A stretch of 38,718 nucleotides of DNA from an uncultured Oscillospiraceae bacterium. GTDB lineage: Bacteria > Bacillota > Clostridia > Oscillospirales > Acutalibacteraceae. Shown piece after piece: positions 37,837 through 38,718 of the stretch. The position numbers and the translations under genes were made by a program. Every line of letters begins with the position of its first letter. Position 1 is the stretch's first letter. Below the pieces are notes generated by a model, which saw only the letters and a program-made list of their open reading frames with translations, was not told where the DNA came from and did no database searches. The stretch spans positions 1 through 38,718 of the forward strand of contig UQFM01000009.1 in the NCBI GenBank assembly GCA_900540295.1, in the 5' to 3' direction.

Positions 37837-38649
37837 ATGAAAAAGACGGCGTCGATTTTATGCGCATGGGTATTCCTTGTATTGCTGTGTCTGCCCGCGG
37901 CGGCGAAAACGCAGTATCCGCAGCCGACAAAGGATTTCTTTGTGAATGATTTTGCCGATTGTCTGACGTCTGCGGATGCCGCCGAAATACAGCGTCTCGG
38001 TGAGGCGTTGTATCGGGAAACGGGGGCGCAGGCGGTTTTGGTGACGGTATCCTCTTTGGACGGCGAAAGCATTGAGGATTACGGTTACGGTTTGGCAAAT
38101 GCCTGGGGAATCGGCGAGGAAAAAGCAGATTCGGGCGTACTTCTTCTGCTTTCCGCTGGAGACCGAAAAGTGCGCATAGAGGTCGGCAAAGGCTTGGAAG
38201 GGCGTTTGACCGACGGCAAAACAGGCAGAATTTTAGACAATTATGCGATTCCTTATTTGAAAAATAATGATTTTTCAACAGGACTTACCGAGGCATACAA
38301 GGCTATTGTCCGTGAAGTGTATGCCGAATACGGCGTGACCCCCTCCGACGGCGGGTTGGAGATATACGATACACCGCAAGAGGACTATTCGGGGACGTCG
38401 CTTTCGGATGTGATGGAGGCTATCGGCACGGTTATTGCGGTTATCATCGTGGTGATTTTTATAATCATCAGCAACGGCAGAGGCGGCAGGTACCGCCGCA
38501 GACGCTATTACGGCAATGATTTTCCGCCCGGCGGCTTTGGGGGCGGTTTCGGCGGCGGACACTCGTCAGGCGGCGGGTTCTCCGGCGGGGGAGGCTTTTC
38601 GGGCGGCGGCGGTTCGTTTGGGGGCGGCGGCAGCTCGCGCGGATTTTAA
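37837..38649 (+). CDS. TPM-domain protein with Gly-rich C-terminus (YgcG-like)
   Basis: This 270-aa protein has a Sec signal peptide (cut near AAAKT, residue 23), an external TPM domain (about residues 30-170) with DFADCLTSADAAEIQRLGEA, LANAWGIGEEKADSGVLLLL and GDRKVRIEVGKGLEG, one membrane helix (about 197-218), a basic RRRRY stretch and a Gly/Ser/Phe-rich tail. TPM domains are linked to phosphatase activity in plant TLP18.3 and to photosystem repair; the bacterial role is unclear. It forms a two-gene unit with lemA. The frame ends 33 bases before the adapter, so it is complete. Confidence 0.92.
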   Translation: MKKTASILCAWVFLVLLCLPAAAKTQYPQPTKDFFVNDFADCLTSADAAEIQRLGEALYRETGAQAVLVTVSSLDGESIEDYGYGLANAWGIGEEKADSGVLLLLSAGDRKVRIEVGKGLEGRLTDGKTGRILDNYAIPYLKNNDFSTGLTEAYKAIVREVYAEYGVTPSDGGLEIYDTPQEDYSGTSLSDVMEAIGTVIAVIIVVIFIIISNGRGGRYRRRRYYGNDFPPGGFGGGFGGGHSSGGGFSGGGGFSGGGGSFGGGGSSRGF

Positions 38650-38682
38650 AATGTATCGTTGAAATGAAACACCGCTCTGCTT

Positions 38683-38718
38683 CTGTCTCTTATACCCATC
38701 TGACGCTGCCGACGATAA
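38683..38718. other. Sequencing adapter read-through, not genomic
   Basis: From 38683 the sequence reads CTGTCTCTTATA, then CCCATCT (one mismatch to CACATCT), then GACGCTGCCGACGA. This is the reverse complement of the Tn5 mosaic end followed by library adapter. It matches the adapter at the left end and should be trimmed. Confidence 0.96.

Overview
The window is a 38.7 kb assembly contig from an endospore-forming Firmicute, most likely an uncultured gut member of class Clostridia (Oscillospiraceae-like). This placement is inferred from the spoVAC-spoVAD pair, a YpeB gene, an IreB-type gene, a clostridial TnpV protein, a FeoA/FeoB/FeoB-associated cluster, and short intergenic repeats of a kind common in gut Firmicutes. 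Both ends carry sequencing-library adapter (Tn5 mosaic end), so bases 1-19 and about 38683-38718 are not genomic and the first gene is cut by the contig end.

Layout. 20-1218: a TetR-type regulator with its operator, then a TnpV mobile-element gene and a tiny TnpV-like remnant. 1329-4381: a thiamine-salvage transport operon behind a strong promoter, a TPP riboswitch and a riboswitch terminator (thiamine-binding protein, ThiX-, ThiY- and ThiZ-like ABC parts). 4590-6860: a PflX-like radical SAM protein, MscL with a zinc-ribbon tail, and ProC. 6872-7926: an accessory patch with an IS3-type orfA remnant and a divergent SLOG-family / ribbon-helix-helix gene pair separated by striking palindromes. 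7965-9653 (minus): spoVAC, spoVAD and a 56-residue membrane ORF. 9783-12863: an ABC ATPase, ireB, an unknown conserved gene and an LCP-family enzyme. 13128-16465: a peptide-binding lipoprotein, a VanZ-family protein and a DUF1015 protein. 16636-22486: an XRE regulator, the feoA-feoB-FeoB-associated iron(II) uptake cluster and two flavoproteins. 22487-22828 holds only dispersed repeats. 22829-28500: a GH28-like protein, a zinc-ribbon/TPR membrane protein with a partner membrane protein, a repeat lipoprotein and YpeB. 28667-37191: a NifZ-type cysteine desulfurase, ThiI, PncC, two class B sortases, a three-part CinA-like/SpoIID protein, and GalE. 37245-38649: LemA and a TPM-domain protein.

How the genes work together. 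Thiamine precursor uptake is controlled by TPP. The cysteine desulfurase and ThiI form a sulfur relay for tRNA thiolation. FeoA, FeoB and the Cys-rich protein form a ferrous-iron transporter. SpoVAC, SpoVAD and YpeB belong to spore dipicolinate handling and germination.

The most unusual feature is the 31002-36117 cluster. A free-standing PncC enzyme and two tandem class B sortases precede a protein that appears to be a complete but degenerate CinA, fused through one membrane helix to an external SpoIID/LytB domain. The second is the SLOG/ribbon-helix-helix pair with two perfect palindromes sharing one core. No CRISPR array, prophage, tRNA or rRNA gene was seen.
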